From: Smithella sp.
GTDB lineage: Bacteria; Desulfobacterota; Syntrophia; Syntrophales; Smithellaceae
Reading direction: 5' to 3'
Length of the DNA stretch: 59,827 bases
Assembly (NCBI GenBank): GCA_007244375.1
Contig: SCVW01000049.1
Location: forward strand, 1 to 59,827
In this document: piece after piece, positions 43,856-53,203 of the stretch
Layout: each line of letters starts with the position of its first letter
Position numbering within the stretch: the stretch's first letter is position 1
Notes under the pieces: generated by a model
What the model saw: the letters and a program-made list of their open reading frames with translations, nothing else
Databases searched by the model: none
What the model was told of the DNA's origin: nothing
Translations under genes and position numbers: made by a program

Positions 43856-44880
43856 GGCTGCACCTTCCCAAGGACTTTTCTAAGTATATTGTTTATGTCT
43901 TTTTCCAGTTGATCTTCCAGTTCTTTCAATCTTATCGGGTCGGATTGTAAGATTGCACGCACGCGAGTAATCGGGTCATTGTTTGTGTCTCGACGTGGAT
44001 CACGTAAAGCGGTAATGACGGAAGACATGACGCTTTTCATTCCGGCTATTCGTTCGCCAAGCGAAGCGCCACCAATCCGCAGAAAAGATTTTGTAAGGGG
44101 GACAGCAATTTTTGGCATTTCTTTTAGTGGATTGCGCACGACTCTTATCGGTTGAAAGCCCAGAAAATGGCCTTCAAAGTGAACGCATTTGGCATGAAGG
44201 AAGGTTGGTCCCTGACCTGCCCGGATATTTTCAATTGCAGAGCCGGAAACTTCCCATACTTTGGAGACATCTAATCCGTCAACTTCAACAGCAGGAATAC
44301 CAAAGCCTCGTGCACGGTCGTTAAAGTCTCCGCCGCTGGCATCTTCCGATTTTGTTGTTATGCCCCAGCCATCGTTCTTGCAGACAAACAACACAGGCAA
44401 TTTCCAAACCGAGGCCAGATTCATCGATTCCATCAACATGCCCTGATTCATTGCGCCGTCACCGAAAAAGGCAACAGCAATTGTCTCCGGACGCAACATT
44501 TGCGCTGCGAGAGCAAAGCCTGCCACGGTAGGTCCCTCCGAGCCGACAATTCCCGACGAAGCAACCAGATGCTCTTTGGAAAACAAATGCATGTGACCAC
44601 CCATGCCACAGCAGAGTCCATCGGTATAACCAAGAAATTCACGAAGAAGAGAAACAGGTTCAATGCCACGCATGAGCATCGCAGCAGTGCCTCGATGATC
44701 CAATGCCATTGCATCGCCATCTTTGAGGTGTGAAACAACGCCGGCGATAATTGCTTCTTCGCCTGTTCCAAGGTGCATTTCTCCGGAGATAAGTCCCTCT
44801 TGCCATAGTTTTGCCGAGGCTTCTTCAAACAAGCGGGACTTCAACATGAGAGAATAAAGAGACCATAAATCGGGTGACAT
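43852..44880 (-). CDS. Thiamine-dependent dehydrogenase E1 alpha subunit
   Basis: A 342-residue E1 alpha chain that binds thiamine diphosphate through GDGAMNQGMLMESMN, the canonical GDG-x(n)-N motif. HLGTGEEAIIAGVVSHL, LDHRGTAAMLMRGI and GGHMHLF are also typical. With the beta subunit it should decarboxylate a 2-oxo substrate and transfer the acyl group to a lipoyl domain. The pair is cotranscribed with the alpha gene first. The sequence looks like the acetoin/pyruvate group (AcoA/PdhA). The missing E2 and E3 must be shared with another complex or the pair may work with a different acceptor. Confidence 0.88.
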   Translation of the reverse strand: MSPDLWSLYSLMLKSRLFEEASAKLWQEGLISGEMHLGTGEEAIIAGVVSHLKDGDAMALDHRGTAAMLMRGIEPVSLLREFLGYTDGLCCGMGGHMHLFSKEHLVASSGIVGSEGPTVAGFALAAQMLRPETIAVAFFGDGAMNQGMLMESMNLASVWKLPVLFVCKNDGWGITTKSEDASGGDFNDRARGFGIPAVEVDGLDVSKVWEVSGSAIENIRAGQGPTFLHAKCVHFEGHFLGFQPIRVVRNPLKEMPKIAVPLTKSFLRIGGASLGERIAGMKSVMSSVITALRDPRRDTNNDPITRVRAILQSDPIRLKELEDQLEKDINNILRKVLGKVQP

Positions 44881-45047
44881 AATTACCTCTCTTTCGTCGT
44901 AATTAACGGTTAAGGTTTATATACCCAAATGGTATTTTAGAATTTAAAAATTTTACTTTATTTCAGCCAATATAAAAAGAAAATATTTATTTCCGGAATA
45001 GGATAGATTTAAGTTATTTAATGAATTCCCCGGTCCTCCGGCATCCG

Positions 45048-45064
45048 CCCGACAAAGAGTCGGG
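45048..45064. repeat. Hairpin downstream of carB
   Basis: CCCGAC and GTCGGG around AAAGA, 20 bases beyond the carB stop codon, within a short stretch ending GAAATGACA that resembles the end of the 8501-8592 repeat. There is no T-run on the minus strand, so it is probably repeat debris or a weak terminator. Confidence 0.35.
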
Positions 45065-45083
45065 AAATGACAGAGAATTTGTT

Positions 45084-48000
45084 TTATTTTATCTCTGCGT
45101 GATAGCTTTGCAGAGATTTGGCACGGCCGTGTCCCTGTTGAAATGCTGCAATACCCTTTACCGCTGCAACTGCCGCGGCAATTGTCGTGATGTACGGTAT
45201 CTTATATTTTATTGCTGCCTTGCGGATGTAGGAATCATCATATTTGCTGAGGCGTCCAGCCGGTGTATTAATTACCAGCTGAATCTCGCCGTTTTTGATG
45301 GCGTCGACAATGTTAGGTCGGCCTTCATGCATTTTTAAAATCTTTTCCGACTCTATGCCGTTTTCTTTAAGGAAATTATGAGTTCCTTCCGATGCTCTGA
45401 TTTTGAAACCGATTTTCTTAAATGTGCGGGCAACTTCTATTACCCCACTCTTGTCCTTATCTTCAACTGTAATAAGGACTATTCCTTCCGATGGAAGACT
45501 TTGTTGTGTTGCTTCCTGAGCTTTGTAGTATGCCAGACCGAAAGAATCGGCCAAACCCAAAACTTCACCGGTAGAGCGCATTTCCGGTCCTAAAACAGGA
45601 TCAACTTCCTGATACATGTTGAAGGGGAACACGGCTTCCTTCACGCCGAAATGACGGAACGATTTGTTTTTCAAATTTAAATCCTTAAGCTTTTTGCCCA
45701 ACATGATTTGCGTGGCCAAACGTGCCATGGAAACGTTGCACACCTTGGAAACCAGCGGCACCGTGCGTGAAGCGCGGGGATTGGCTTCCAAAATATAAAC
45801 CACGTCATTGGCAATGGCATATTGAATATTCATCAAACCGACGACGCCAAATTCCACAGCAATTTTTTTCGTGTAGTCGTTTATTGTTTCAATGTGACGC
45901 AGTGGAATGCTTACCGGAGGAATAACGCAAGCGGAATCACCTGAATGAACACCAGCCAACTCAATGTGTTCCATGACTGCGGGAACGAAAGCGTCCGTAC
46001 CGTCGGAAATTGCGTCGGCTTCGGCTTCGATTGCGTTTTCCAAAAACTTGTCGATCAGAATAGGCCGCTCGGGAGTGACACCGACAGCCGCGTTGACATA
46101 GCGCTTGAGCATTTCTTCGTCATGCACTACTTCCATGCCGCGTCCTCCAAGTACATAAGAAGGACGCACCATCAAAGGATAACCGATTTCTCCGGCAACT
46201 TTAAGTGCCTGCTTCAGGTCGCTTGCCATACCGGAAGCTGGCATAGGAATTCCCAGTTTATCCATCATTTTGCGGAAGCGGTCACGGTCTTCCGCAAGGT
46301 CGATAGTTTCCGGAGATGTGCCGATAATTTTTACCCCGGCTTTAGCAAGTTCATCTGCGATATTGAGAGGAGTCTGCCCGCCGAACTGAACAATTACGCC
46401 TTCCGGTTTTTCCTTTTCGTAAATGCTTAAAACATCTTCCACTGTCAGTGGTTCAAAATAAAGTTTATTGGAAGTATCGTAATCAGTGGAAACTGTTTCC
46501 GGGTTACAGTTTACCATAATGGATTCTATACCTTCATCACGCAGGGCAAATGCAGCGTGTACACAGCAATAGTCAAACTCGATTCCCTGTCCTATGCGGT
46601 TTGGACCGCCACCCAGAACCATAACCTTGCGGTTTTTGGTTACGGAAACAGTGTCCGGTGCGTTGTAGGTGGAAAAATAATAAGCCGCATTTTCAACACC
46701 GCTGACTGGTACAGCGTCCCATGCTTCGGATATTCCTAGCGCCAAGCGCTGTTTGCGAATATCTTCTTCTTTTTTATCCAAAATCTGAGCCAGGTACCTA
46801 TCGGCAAAACCGTCTTTTTTGGCTTTAATCAATAAATCATCGGGCAGTTTCTTTTTCTTGTATTGAAGAATTTTTTCTTCCAGCTCGACCAGTTCTTTCA
46901 TCTGTTCGATAAACCATTTTTTAATATAGGTTTTGGCGGAAAGAGTATCCGGAGTCGCACCCTTGCGCAGGGCTTCATACATAATGAATTGTCTTTCGCT
47001 GGAAGGTTCGGAAAGCATATCCATCAATTCATCCAGTGATTTGGTGTTGAAGTCTTTGACAAAACCCAGACCATAGCGTTTTTTTTCCAAAGAACGGATA
47101 GCTTTCTGGAACGCTTCCTTATAATTTTTACCGATACTCATGACTTCGCCGACAGCGCGCATCTGCGTACCAAGCTTATCTTCTGCGCCGGGGAATTTTT
47201 CAAAATCCCAGCGGGAAAATTTAACGACGACATAATCTCCCGAAGGAATGTATTTTTCCAAAGAGCCGTCACGCCAGTAGGGAATTTCATCCATGGTGAT
47301 GCCTGAAGCCAAAGTCGAAGAAATCAAGGCTATCGGGAAGCCCGTGGCTTTGGAGGCTAGTGCCGATGAGCGGGATGTGCGCGGATTAATTTCGATGACA
47401 ACCACTCTGCCTGTTTTAGGATCATGCGCGAACTGGATATTTGTTCCTCCGATTACCTGAATGGCATCCACGATGTCATACGAATATTTCTGCAATCTTT
47501 TTTGCAGTTCGGGAGCGATGGTTAGCATAGGTGCAGTACAGTAAGAGTCGCCCGTATGCACTCCCATGGCGTCAACATTTTCGATGAAGCAGACGGTAAT
47601 CATCTGATTTTTCGCGTCGCGGACGACTTCCAGCTCCAGCTCTTCCCATCCTAGAACGGATTCTTCAACCAGTATCTGACCGATTAAACTTGCTGAAATA
47701 CCGCGGCTGGCGATAGTGCGCAGCTCTTCCAGATTATAAACCATTCCTCCGCCGGTGCCGCCCATTGTATAGGCCGGTCTGATGACAACAGGGTAACCCA
47801 TCTTTGCGGCAATCTTTTCCGCTTCTTCCACAGAAGTAGCCGGTTCACTCTTGGGCATTTCGATGCCGAGCTTATTCATGGTTTCCTTAAACGCTATTCT
47901 ATCCTCGCCGCGCTCAATGGCGTCAACCTGAACACCGATGACTTTTACACCGTGTTTTTTCAGAATACCCTTTTTGTAGAGTTCCGACGTCAGATTGAGA

Positions 48001-48284
48001 CCGGTTTGTCCGCCTAGATTGGGGAGAATGGCATCCGGTTTTTCGTTTTCAATTATTTCCGTCAATGCCTGTAAATTGAGAGGTTCGATATAAGTGACAT
48101 CGGCCATGCCCGGATCGGTCATAATTGTTGCCGGATTGGAATTGACCAGCACAATTTCATATCCGAGTTTGCGCAGTGCCTTGCAAGCCTGAGTTCCTGA
48201 ATAGTCGAATTCGCAGGCCTGTCCGATGACTATCGGTCCCGAGCCGATAATAAGCACCTTCTTAATGTTTTCACGTTTTCCCAT
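45084..48284 (-). CDS. carB: Carbamoyl phosphate synthase large subunit
   Basis: CarB joins ammonia, bicarbonate and two ATP to give carbamoyl phosphate for pyrimidine and arginine synthesis. I start it at ATG 48284 (AGAGG 7 bases upstream) with the family N terminus KKVLIIGSGPIVIGQACEFD. The duplicated synthetase halves are clear: GSGPIVIGQACEFDYSG in the first and GGGPNRIGQGIEFDYC in the second, with ATP-grasp segments PTYTMGGTGGG-like (RPAYTMGGTGGG) and RPSYVLGGRGM. The final 130 residues form the allosteric MGS-like domain. At 1066 residues it is complete. carA is not adjacent, so the small subunit must be encoded elsewhere. Confidence 0.97.
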   Translation of the reverse strand: MGKRENIKKVLIIGSGPIVIGQACEFDYSGTQACKALRKLGYEIVLVNSNPATIMTDPGMADVTYIEPLNLQALTEIIENEKPDAILPNLGGQTGLNLTSELYKKGILKKHGVKVIGVQVDAIERGEDRIAFKETMNKLGIEMPKSEPATSVEEAEKIAAKMGYPVVIRPAYTMGGTGGGMVYNLEELRTIASRGISASLIGQILVEESVLGWEELELEVVRDAKNQMITVCFIENVDAMGVHTGDSYCTAPMLTIAPELQKRLQKYSYDIVDAIQVIGGTNIQFAHDPKTGRVVVIEINPRTSRSSALASKATGFPIALISSTLASGITMDEIPYWRDGSLEKYIPSGDYVVVKFSRWDFEKFPGAEDKLGTQMRAVGEVMSIGKNYKEAFQKAIRSLEKKRYGLGFVKDFNTKSLDELMDMLSEPSSERQFIMYEALRKGATPDTLSAKTYIKKWFIEQMKELVELEEKILQYKKKKLPDDLLIKAKKDGFADRYLAQILDKKEEDIRKQRLALGISEAWDAVPVSGVENAAYYFSTYNAPDTVSVTKNRKVMVLGGGPNRIGQGIEFDYCCVHAAFALRDEGIESIMVNCNPETVSTDYDTSNKLYFEPLTVEDVLSIYEKEKPEGVIVQFGGQTPLNIADELAKAGVKIIGTSPETIDLAEDRDRFRKMMDKLGIPMPASGMASDLKQALKVAGEIGYPLMVRPSYVLGGRGMEVVHDEEMLKRYVNAAVGVTPERPILIDKFLENAIEAEADAISDGTDAFVPAVMEHIELAGVHSGDSACVIPPVSIPLRHIETINDYTKKIAVEFGVVGLMNIQYAIANDVVYILEANPRASRTVPLVSKVCNVSMARLATQIMLGKKLKDLNLKNKSFRHFGVKEAVFPFNMYQEVDPVLGPEMRSTGEVLGLADSFGLAYYKAQEATQQSLPSEGIVLITVEDKDKSGVIEVARTFKKIGFKIRASEGTHNFLKENGIESEKILKMHEGRPNIVDAIKNGEIQLVINTPAGRLSKYDDSYIRKAAIKYKIPYITTIAAAVAAVKGIAAFQQGHGRAKSLQSYHAEIK

Positions 48285-48362
48285 AGTCGAACCTCTTATT
48301 TTCAAAGTGGATTTATTATTTAATACAATTATGTATTTCAATAAGAACGTTTTTGTTGCGGG

Positions 48363-48391
48363 AGTATACGTAGATTGACCGAATGTGTCAA
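48363..48391 (-). promoter_or_regulatory. Sigma70-type promoter for carB
   Basis: On the minus strand: TTGACA, a 17-base spacer, TATACT. The predicted start lies near 48356, giving a leader of about 72 bases. Confidence 0.7.
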
Positions 48392-48414
48392 AGGAATTGT
48401 GAGGAACAAATACA

Positions 48415-48541
48415 AATCACGGGTATGACACCCAAAGCAGGCTGCTGGGTATTATAACCCTCCGCTGTGTCCCGATAAAATCGGGATTCGACTTACAAAT
48501 TTCAATACATTTCATTTTTGAAATTTGAGTCTCACAATAAA
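48415..48541 (-). repeat. Composite palindromic intergenic repeat, copy 2
   Basis: Inverted relative to the copy at 13173-13348. Read on the minus strand it has GTGAGACTCAAATTTCAA, TTGAAATTTG, CGAATCCCGATTTTATCGGG, GCGGAGGGTTATAATACCC and CATACCCGTGATT in the same order. The spacer in the AT-rich arms and the GC-rich variable hairpin are shorter, so the total is 127 instead of 176 bases. Confidence 0.75.
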
Positions 48542-48563
48542 CTAAAGTTTTGATTTGACTAAC

Positions 48564-48977
48564 TTATTTTCTTTTGCCGGGGTATTCCGCATCCACTGTA
48601 ATAGTAATGCCGCCGCGTACCGCAAATTCCGCGCTGACTTTGCACCAGCGGGGTTTAAGTGCGGCAACCAGATCATCAAGAATGACATTGGTGACATGTT
48701 CGTGGAAAATGCCTTCATTACGGAATGACCACAGATAAAATTTCAATGATTTGGATTCGATAATTTTTTTATTGGGCATATATTGGATTTTAATTTTAGC
48801 AAAATCCGGCTGCCCTGTTTTGGGACAGACACAGGTAAATTCTTCTGATTGAAGAGTGACAATATAATCACGGTTTTCATTGTGATTTGGGAATGTTTCC
48901 AGCTTACGCACCGGTTTTGCCGGTTTTCCTAAGAGGGTTAATTCTGACAGATCGTCTTTTATTGTCTTTTTCGGCAT
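48564..48977 (-). CDS. queF: NADPH-dependent 7-cyano-7-deazaguanine reductase
   Basis: QueF reduces preQ0 to preQ1 in queuosine synthesis. The catalytic cysteine is in EFTCVCPKTGQPDFA, and the NADPH-binding segment is ESKSLKFYLWSFRNEGIFHE with the family's Glu and Ser positions. At 137 residues it is the short YkvM (unimodular) type. The ribosome site CGGAG lies about 7 bases before ATG. Other queuosine genes are not nearby. The protein is cytoplasmic, probably a tunnel-fold multimer. Confidence 0.95.
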   Translation of the reverse strand: MPKKTIKDDLSELTLLGKPAKPVRKLETFPNHNENRDYIVTLQSEEFTCVCPKTGQPDFAKIKIQYMPNKKIIESKSLKFYLWSFRNEGIFHEHVTNVILDDLVAALKPRWCKVSAEFAVRGGITITVDAEYPGKRK

Positions 48978-49078
48978 TGCTTTACTCCGAATAAAAATTA
49001 ATGTACTCGTTTACCGAAAGTAAAGTATAATATCAAGAATAATAGTTAAGAAACAAAAAAATACGGAGAATTACGGCA

Positions 49079-49261
49079 ATGACAGACCAAAAAACAAACA
49101 TACCAGAAAATACCTGGAAATGCAGCAATTGCGGCAATACGGTTGTGGAAATTCAGCCGCCGGAAATCTGCCCTGTCTGCAAACAGAAATGTGAATTTCT
49201 GAACGTGACCTGCTATCAGCCGGATTGCGGTTTTACGGGAATGGACAAACGTTTGAAATAA
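49079..49261 (+). CDS. Small rubredoxin-like zinc-ribbon protein
   Basis: A 60-residue protein with the cysteine pairs KCSNCGN and ICPVCKQKC, plus CYQPDCGF near the C terminus, so it can hold one zinc or iron site and perhaps a second. GGAG precedes the ATG by about 9 bases, supporting a real gene over the longer antisense frame. The first 40 residues resemble rubredoxin-type domains found in deltaproteobacterial redox proteins. It is convergent with the hydrolase gene at 49272 and has no operon partner. Confidence 0.65.
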   Translation: MTDQKTNIPENTWKCSNCGNTVVEIQPPEICPVCKQKCEFLNVTCYQPDCGFTGMDKRLK

Positions 49262-49271
49262 GTTTCTGGAA

Positions 49272-50117
49272 TTAACGTTGAATATATTCCGCGATGATAC
49301 GACCGGCTTTTTCGCTGTGCGTTTCCATATTGCTATCAAGTTCTATGTACTTACAATCGGGGATTACCTTCATCAAACGTTTTATATTTTCTAGATCATG
49401 AAGCTTATCTTTGGCAGCGCCTATTATGAGACACGGGACATTGACGTTGACTACATGATCCCATATTATGTATTCTTTGATAGCAAGTGCGTTAGCCTTC
49501 AGTTTGTAAGGATCCGCGCAATCAAGGGTGTTTTCATATTTTTCGATCTGTTCTTGACAATTTTTCTTGTCCAGTCGGAAGTTTCTTAGATACCATTTTA
49601 TTGCAGGCTTCACAGTGAGGTAGAGTGACGGATGTATTGCCGGAATTATTGACCCCAATACTTTGGGGAACCTGAATTCGGTATTTGGTCCGATCAGTAC
49701 AGCTGATGATGGCTTCCGCTTTTCTGATCCGCAATATTCAAGAATTGCAGTTGCACCAAGTGAACTTCCCGCGAGAACGAATTTTTCTGACGGAGAAATA
49801 ACTTTTTCTACAATCTCACCTATATCAAGTTTAAGACGCTCCATAGAGAAGCTGGCTTTTTTAACATCGGGAACTGATGATGAACTTTTTTCTCTTGACT
49901 CGAGATAAATAATCTTGTGTTTGGTTGTCAGAACTTTCAGTACGTTCTTCCATCCGGAGATCAGTGAAATCCAACCTGCTACAAAAAGGATAACAGGTTT
50001 CTCTGGTAAAATATTCTTTGGAGAAAAGTCGATTATTTTAAGAGAAACCCCGTCTGAAACATCCACCATATATTCTTTCACCTTTGCCGAATTGTCAGTA
50101 TAAGGGGCATAATCCAT
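49272..50117 (-). CDS. Alpha/beta-hydrolase family protein
   Basis: A 281-residue alpha/beta-hydrolase fold. The nucleophile elbow is LAGSSLGATAIL (Gly-x-Ser-x-Gly), the oxyanion region is VILFVAGWISL, and the C terminus has LIIGAAKDKLHDLEN (acid) and METHSEKAG (likely His). No signal peptide. The substrate is unknown; family members act as esterases, lipases or thioesterases. The ribosome site GGGAG precedes the ATG by about 7 bases. It lies alone, convergent with the small zinc protein, upstream of a 98-base gap to the next leftward gene. Confidence 0.78.
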   Translation of the reverse strand: MDYAPYTDNSAKVKEYMVDVSDGVSLKIIDFSPKNILPEKPVILFVAGWISLISGWKNVLKVLTTKHKIIYLESREKSSSSVPDVKKASFSMERLKLDIGEIVEKVISPSEKFVLAGSSLGATAILEYCGSEKRKPSSAVLIGPNTEFRFPKVLGSIIPAIHPSLYLTVKPAIKWYLRNFRLDKKNCQEQIEKYENTLDCADPYKLKANALAIKEYIIWDHVVNVNVPCLIIGAAKDKLHDLENIKRLMKVIPDCKYIELDSNMETHSEKAGRIIAEYIQR

Positions 50118-50215
50118 ATAATTTCTCCCGACGATTTAGATTTGATGGATGTTTGTATTATCAGTTGTTACTCGGAATCTATATATGTATATATGAATAA
50201 AGCTTTTATTATCTT

Positions 50216-50560
50216 TTAGGGCACGATAATTTTTGAAGCTTCCTGTCGTTCCAACTCTTTTGCTTCGGCAATCATTGCCTGAACGGTTTTTTCAATTGCT
50301 GCCGGTAATTTATCCGCTGCTTCTTGAAGAGTCTTGGCGCCTTCAATAAGACATTGCACCGGAATCGGACCATTAGGTGACATTAATTGGGTCATGCCGG
50401 TAAAAATAGGTTCCCTGCTTTCATCGACAGAGCCGTCAAGTTTGACTGGAGTAAGCCGCCTGATTGTGGCAAAGGTCAGATCGGTAAATGCTTCTTCCTT
50501 ATAGAGATTATTGGGGTCTATTTTTATATCCGTTATTCTTGTTCCTTCGGTCATACTCAT
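50216..50560 (-). CDS. Conserved hypothetical cytoplasmic protein
   Basis: A 114-residue protein that I do not recognise as a named family. The N terminus is MSMTEGTRITDIKIDPNNLY, the middle RREPIFTG-like (SREPIFTGMTQLMSPNGPIP) segment is proline-containing, and the C-terminal 45 residues form a charged amphipathic helix (AADKLPAAIEKTVQAMIAEA). Similar small proteins occur in deltaproteobacteria as cytoplasmic proteins of unknown role. AAGGAG lies 7 bases before the ATG. It is a single gene, with a 275-base gap to the next gene upstream in which I see nothing. Confidence 0.65.
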   Translation of the reverse strand: MSMTEGTRITDIKIDPNNLYKEEAFTDLTFATIRRLTPVKLDGSVDESREPIFTGMTQLMSPNGPIPVQCLIEGAKTLQEAADKLPAAIEKTVQAMIAEAKELERQEASKIIVP

Positions 50561-50835
50561 TTTAAATCTCCTTTTGCGGGCTTTATTTTTTTATGCCCCG
50601 AAAAAACAACGGAAACTGTATATAGACGGTCTCCACTTTTTTCGGATCACTTCTTACGTTGATGTGACTACGTTAATTTATTGAAAACTTCAATTAATAT
50701 TTTGTTATTTTTAAAAGATTAATTTGATTAGGATAAATTATAAACTAATTTCTGGCTTAATTTATTTAGAGACAATTATAGTATTTATTTTAATAGAATT
50801 AAATTTTTCTATGATCGTTGTTTTTCAAAATGGTG

Positions 50836-51411
50836 TTAACCGGTATTTTCTAGTTTATAATTATGTCGTAAAAGATTTTTCAAGTCTTCATGGGTGTAAA
50901 GTTTCTTTTCCCATGATTCTTCAGACAGGGGCAACTCTTTTTCCTGGATTATCTGCTCTAATATTTCGTTAAGTAAACTAAGGCAATATACGCCGGCCCT
51001 TGCTTTTAGAGTTGTTGGTGTTTCTCCTTCCAGTATAGGAAAATACCGGGTAGCTATAATATGGCCGTAATCAATTTCTTTAATCATATGATGACAAGTA
51101 ACACCGTACATTTTATCTGCGTTGTGCAATGCCCAAAAGTAACCACCTATGCCACGGTATTTCGGCGGTGCCGGATGAAAATTTATTGCCGCCCTGGTTG
51201 CTTTCTTAAATATCCGTGGCGGCAGAACGAGATCGGACTTAAAAGAAATAATCCATTCTCCTTCCCAGTCATCAAGAAAAGGTACATGAGAATTCCCATA
51301 TTCCCAGAATACACTCCTTGTTTGAGGAAAAAACCTTGAAACGCAATCATAGGCAGTTTTACTGAAGACAGAATTGTCAGCAATAAAAAAGATTCGGTTT
51401 TTCTTATTCAT
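50836..51411 (-). CDS. Formyltransferase-family protein
   Basis: A 191-residue formyltransferase-fold protein related to methionyl-tRNA and sugar-nucleotide formyltransferases. It has the Asn-His pair in INFHPAPPKYRGIGGYFWAL and the aspartate in KEIDYGHII, the three catalytic residues expected of 10-formyl-THF-dependent formyltransferases. It lacks the C-terminal domain of Fmt, so the acceptor is probably a small amino sugar or similar molecule. It starts 13 bases after prfC on the same strand. The neighbour gives no functional hint. Confidence 0.78.
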   Translation of the reverse strand: MNKKNRIFFIADNSVFSKTAYDCVSRFFPQTRSVFWEYGNSHVPFLDDWEGEWIISFKSDLVLPPRIFKKATRAAINFHPAPPKYRGIGGYFWALHNADKMYGVTCHHMIKEIDYGHIIATRYFPILEGETPTTLKARAGVYCLSLLNEILEQIIQEKELPLSEESWEKKLYTHEDLKNLLRHNYKLENTG

Positions 51412-51424
51412 TGTTTAAATGCAT

Positions 51425-53011
51425 TCAGCTTTTTTCCATTGTTTTATGGAATTTAACTTTTGGCCATTCTTCCATGCTGTGAGATAAGCGCCATTCACTT
51501 AGTGCAAGATAAACGAGATTTTCTTCAGTGTCCAGTGCAAGATTAGCCTGATTTTTCTTTTGGAAATCTTCCATGATTTTGGGATCGTCACAGGTCACCC
51601 AGCGGGCGGCAGCGTAATCGGTTTTTTCGTAGTCGGCGTAAACGCTGTATTCGTCTTTGAGACGCGACATCGTTACATCAAACTGCAAAGCGCCTACAGC
51701 GCCGAGAATATTATCAGAACCCCACAGAGGTTTGAAAACCTGAATCGCGCCTTCTTCGGAAAGCTGAATCAATCCTTTCTGTAAATGTTTCATGCGTAGC
51801 GGATCTTTTAACCGCACGCGGCAGAAATGCTCCGGTGCGAAATGCGGAATGCCGGTGAATTTGAGTGGTTCTTTCTGCGTGAACGTATCGCCGATTTTAA
51901 TCGTGCCGTGATTGTGAATACCGATGATGTCTCCCGGGTAGGCTTCTTCAATATTAGTACGGTCCTGCGCCATGAAAATTGTGGCATTGGCCAGCGATAC
52001 TTCCTTGCCGATGCGGTGATGCATGACTTTCATGCCGTGTTGAAACTTGCCCGAACAAATTCGCATAAAAGCGATACGGTCGCGATGCGCCGGATCCATG
52101 TTGGCCTGAATTTTAAAAACAAAACCGGAAAAGTCATTTTCATCAGGGGCTACATTCCTTGTTGTTGTCGGTCGCATAACAGGCGGTGGAGCGATGTCTA
52201 CAAAAGCGTCCAGCAGTTCCTTGACGCCGAAGTTATTGATTGCGCTGCCGAAGAAAACAGGTGTTTGGCTGGCCTTTAAATATTCCTTGAGATTGAAAGG
52301 GTTAGCTGCTCCTTCCAAAAGAGCAACTTCATCACGAAGTTCGTTAGCCTGGCCTTCCAGCAATTCATCAAGTAACGGATCGGATAAGTCGTTGATGACA
52401 ACTCCGTCATCCGAACGCCTTGCCTTTCCCGGCGTGAACAGATGCAGTTTTTTATCGTACATATTGTAAACGCCTTTAAAACGTTTGCCCATGCCGATAG
52501 GCCAGGAAAGCGGTGAACATTCAATCTGCAATTTATCTTCGATATCCGAAAGTATTTCCAGCGGCGGCAGACAATCTCTGTCCAGCTTATTGATAAAAGT
52601 TATAATTGGTGTGTTGCGCAAACGGCAGACTTCCATCAGCTTCTGGGTTTGCGTCTCCACACCTTTGGCGCCGTCAATAACCATCAGCGCGCTGTCCACA
52701 GCGGTGAGTACGCGGTAAGTATCTTCCGAAAAATCCTGATGGCCGGGTGTGTCCAGAAGATTGATTTCGCAGTCCGCGTATTCGAATTTCATGACCGACG
52801 ATGTTACGGAAATGCCACGGTCTTTTTCAATGGCCATCCAGTCGCTTAAGGCGTGCTTGGAGGCTTTGCGTGCCTTGACCGCTCCGGCCATCTGAATGGC
52901 TCCACCGAAAAGCAGAAGCTTTTCCGTGAGCGTGGTTTTGCCCGCATCGGGATGGCTGATGATACCGAATGTGCGGCGACGGTCGATTTCTTTTTGTAAG
53001 TGTTTACTCAA
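51425..53011 (-). CDS. prfC: Peptide chain release factor 3
   Basis: RF3 is a translational GTPase that recycles RF1/RF2 from the ribosome. The G1 loop is [13 protein letters not shown]3 is DTPGHQDF, G4 is FINKLDR and the C-terminal domain ends in the RF3-type tail. At 528 residues it is full length. The start is TTG at 53011, preceded by AGAGG 5 bases upstream. A terminator-like hairpin lies 17-44 bases before it and a promoter ends just before that, so the leader may be regulated. The formyltransferase gene follows 13 bases downstream. Confidence 0.95.
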   Translation of the reverse strand: MSKHLQKEIDRRRTFGIISHPDAGKTTLTEKLLLFGGAIQMAGAVKARKASKHALSDWMAIEKDRGISVTSSVMKFEYADCEINLLDTPGHQDFSEDTYRVLTAVDSALMVIDGAKGVETQTQKLMEVCRLRNTPIITFINKLDRDCLPPLEILSDIEDKLQIECSPLSWPIGMGKRFKGVYNMYDKKLHLFTPGKARRSDDGVVINDLSDPLLDELLEGQANELRDEVALLEGAANPFNLKEYLKASQTPVFFGSAINNFGVKELLDAFVDIAPPPVMRPTTTRNVAPDENDFSGFVFKIQANMDPAHRDRIAFMRICSGKFQHGMKVMHHRIGKEVSLANATIFMAQDRTNIEEAYPGDIIGIHNHGTIKIGDTFTQKEPLKFTGIPHFAPEHFCRVRLKDPLRMKHLQKGLIQLSEEGAIQVFKPLWGSDNILGAVGALQFDVTMSRLKDEYSVYADYEKTDYAAARWVTCDDPKIMEDFQKKNQANLALDTEENLVYLALSEWRLSHSMEEWPKVKFHKTMEKS

Positions 53012-53027
53012 AATAACCTCTTTACTA

Positions 53028-53055
53028 AATAAAAAAGCGGACTGAAATCAGCCCG
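53028..53055 (-). terminator. Terminator-like hairpin in the prfC leader
   Basis: On the minus strand: CGGGCTGA-TT-TCAGTCCG followed by CTTTTTTATTT. The stem has one G-T wobble that pairs only as minus-strand RNA. It lies between the predicted promoter (53066-53094) and the prfC start. Confidence 0.55.
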
Positions 53056-53065
53056 TTGGCCATTT

Positions 53066-53094
53066 CTAATAGCTAATAATTCCGCCGCTGTCAA
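53066..53094 (-). promoter_or_regulatory. Candidate prfC promoter
   Basis: On the minus strand: TTGACA, a 17-base spacer, TATTAG. The predicted start is near 53059, only a few bases before the hairpin. Confidence 0.45.
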
Positions 53095-53137
53095 TACGGA
53101 AATGTGAAGGTATCTTGAATTATTAGCGTAAATTATC

Positions 53138-53165
53138 TTGACAAAAACAGGAAAATATATACTAT
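53138..53165 (+). promoter_or_regulatory. Candidate promoter for the NYN gene
   Basis: TTGACA (53138-53143) and TACTAT 16 bases later (53160-53165). The second box is imprecise because the region is a TA run (ATATATACTATATATATA). The start would be near 53172. Confidence 0.4.
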
Positions 53166-53203
53166 ATATATATCATCCCTTTGTGGTCACGTGCCGCATT
53201 GGT

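Noticed and set aside
45021-45338. 105-residue frame antisense to the end of carB
   Set aside because: Shadow of the conserved MGS-like domain of CarB.
49046-49339. 97-residue frame antisense to the small zinc protein
   Set aside because: The plus-strand frame has paired cysteines and a ribosome site, while the antisense one overlaps the hydrolase end and has none.
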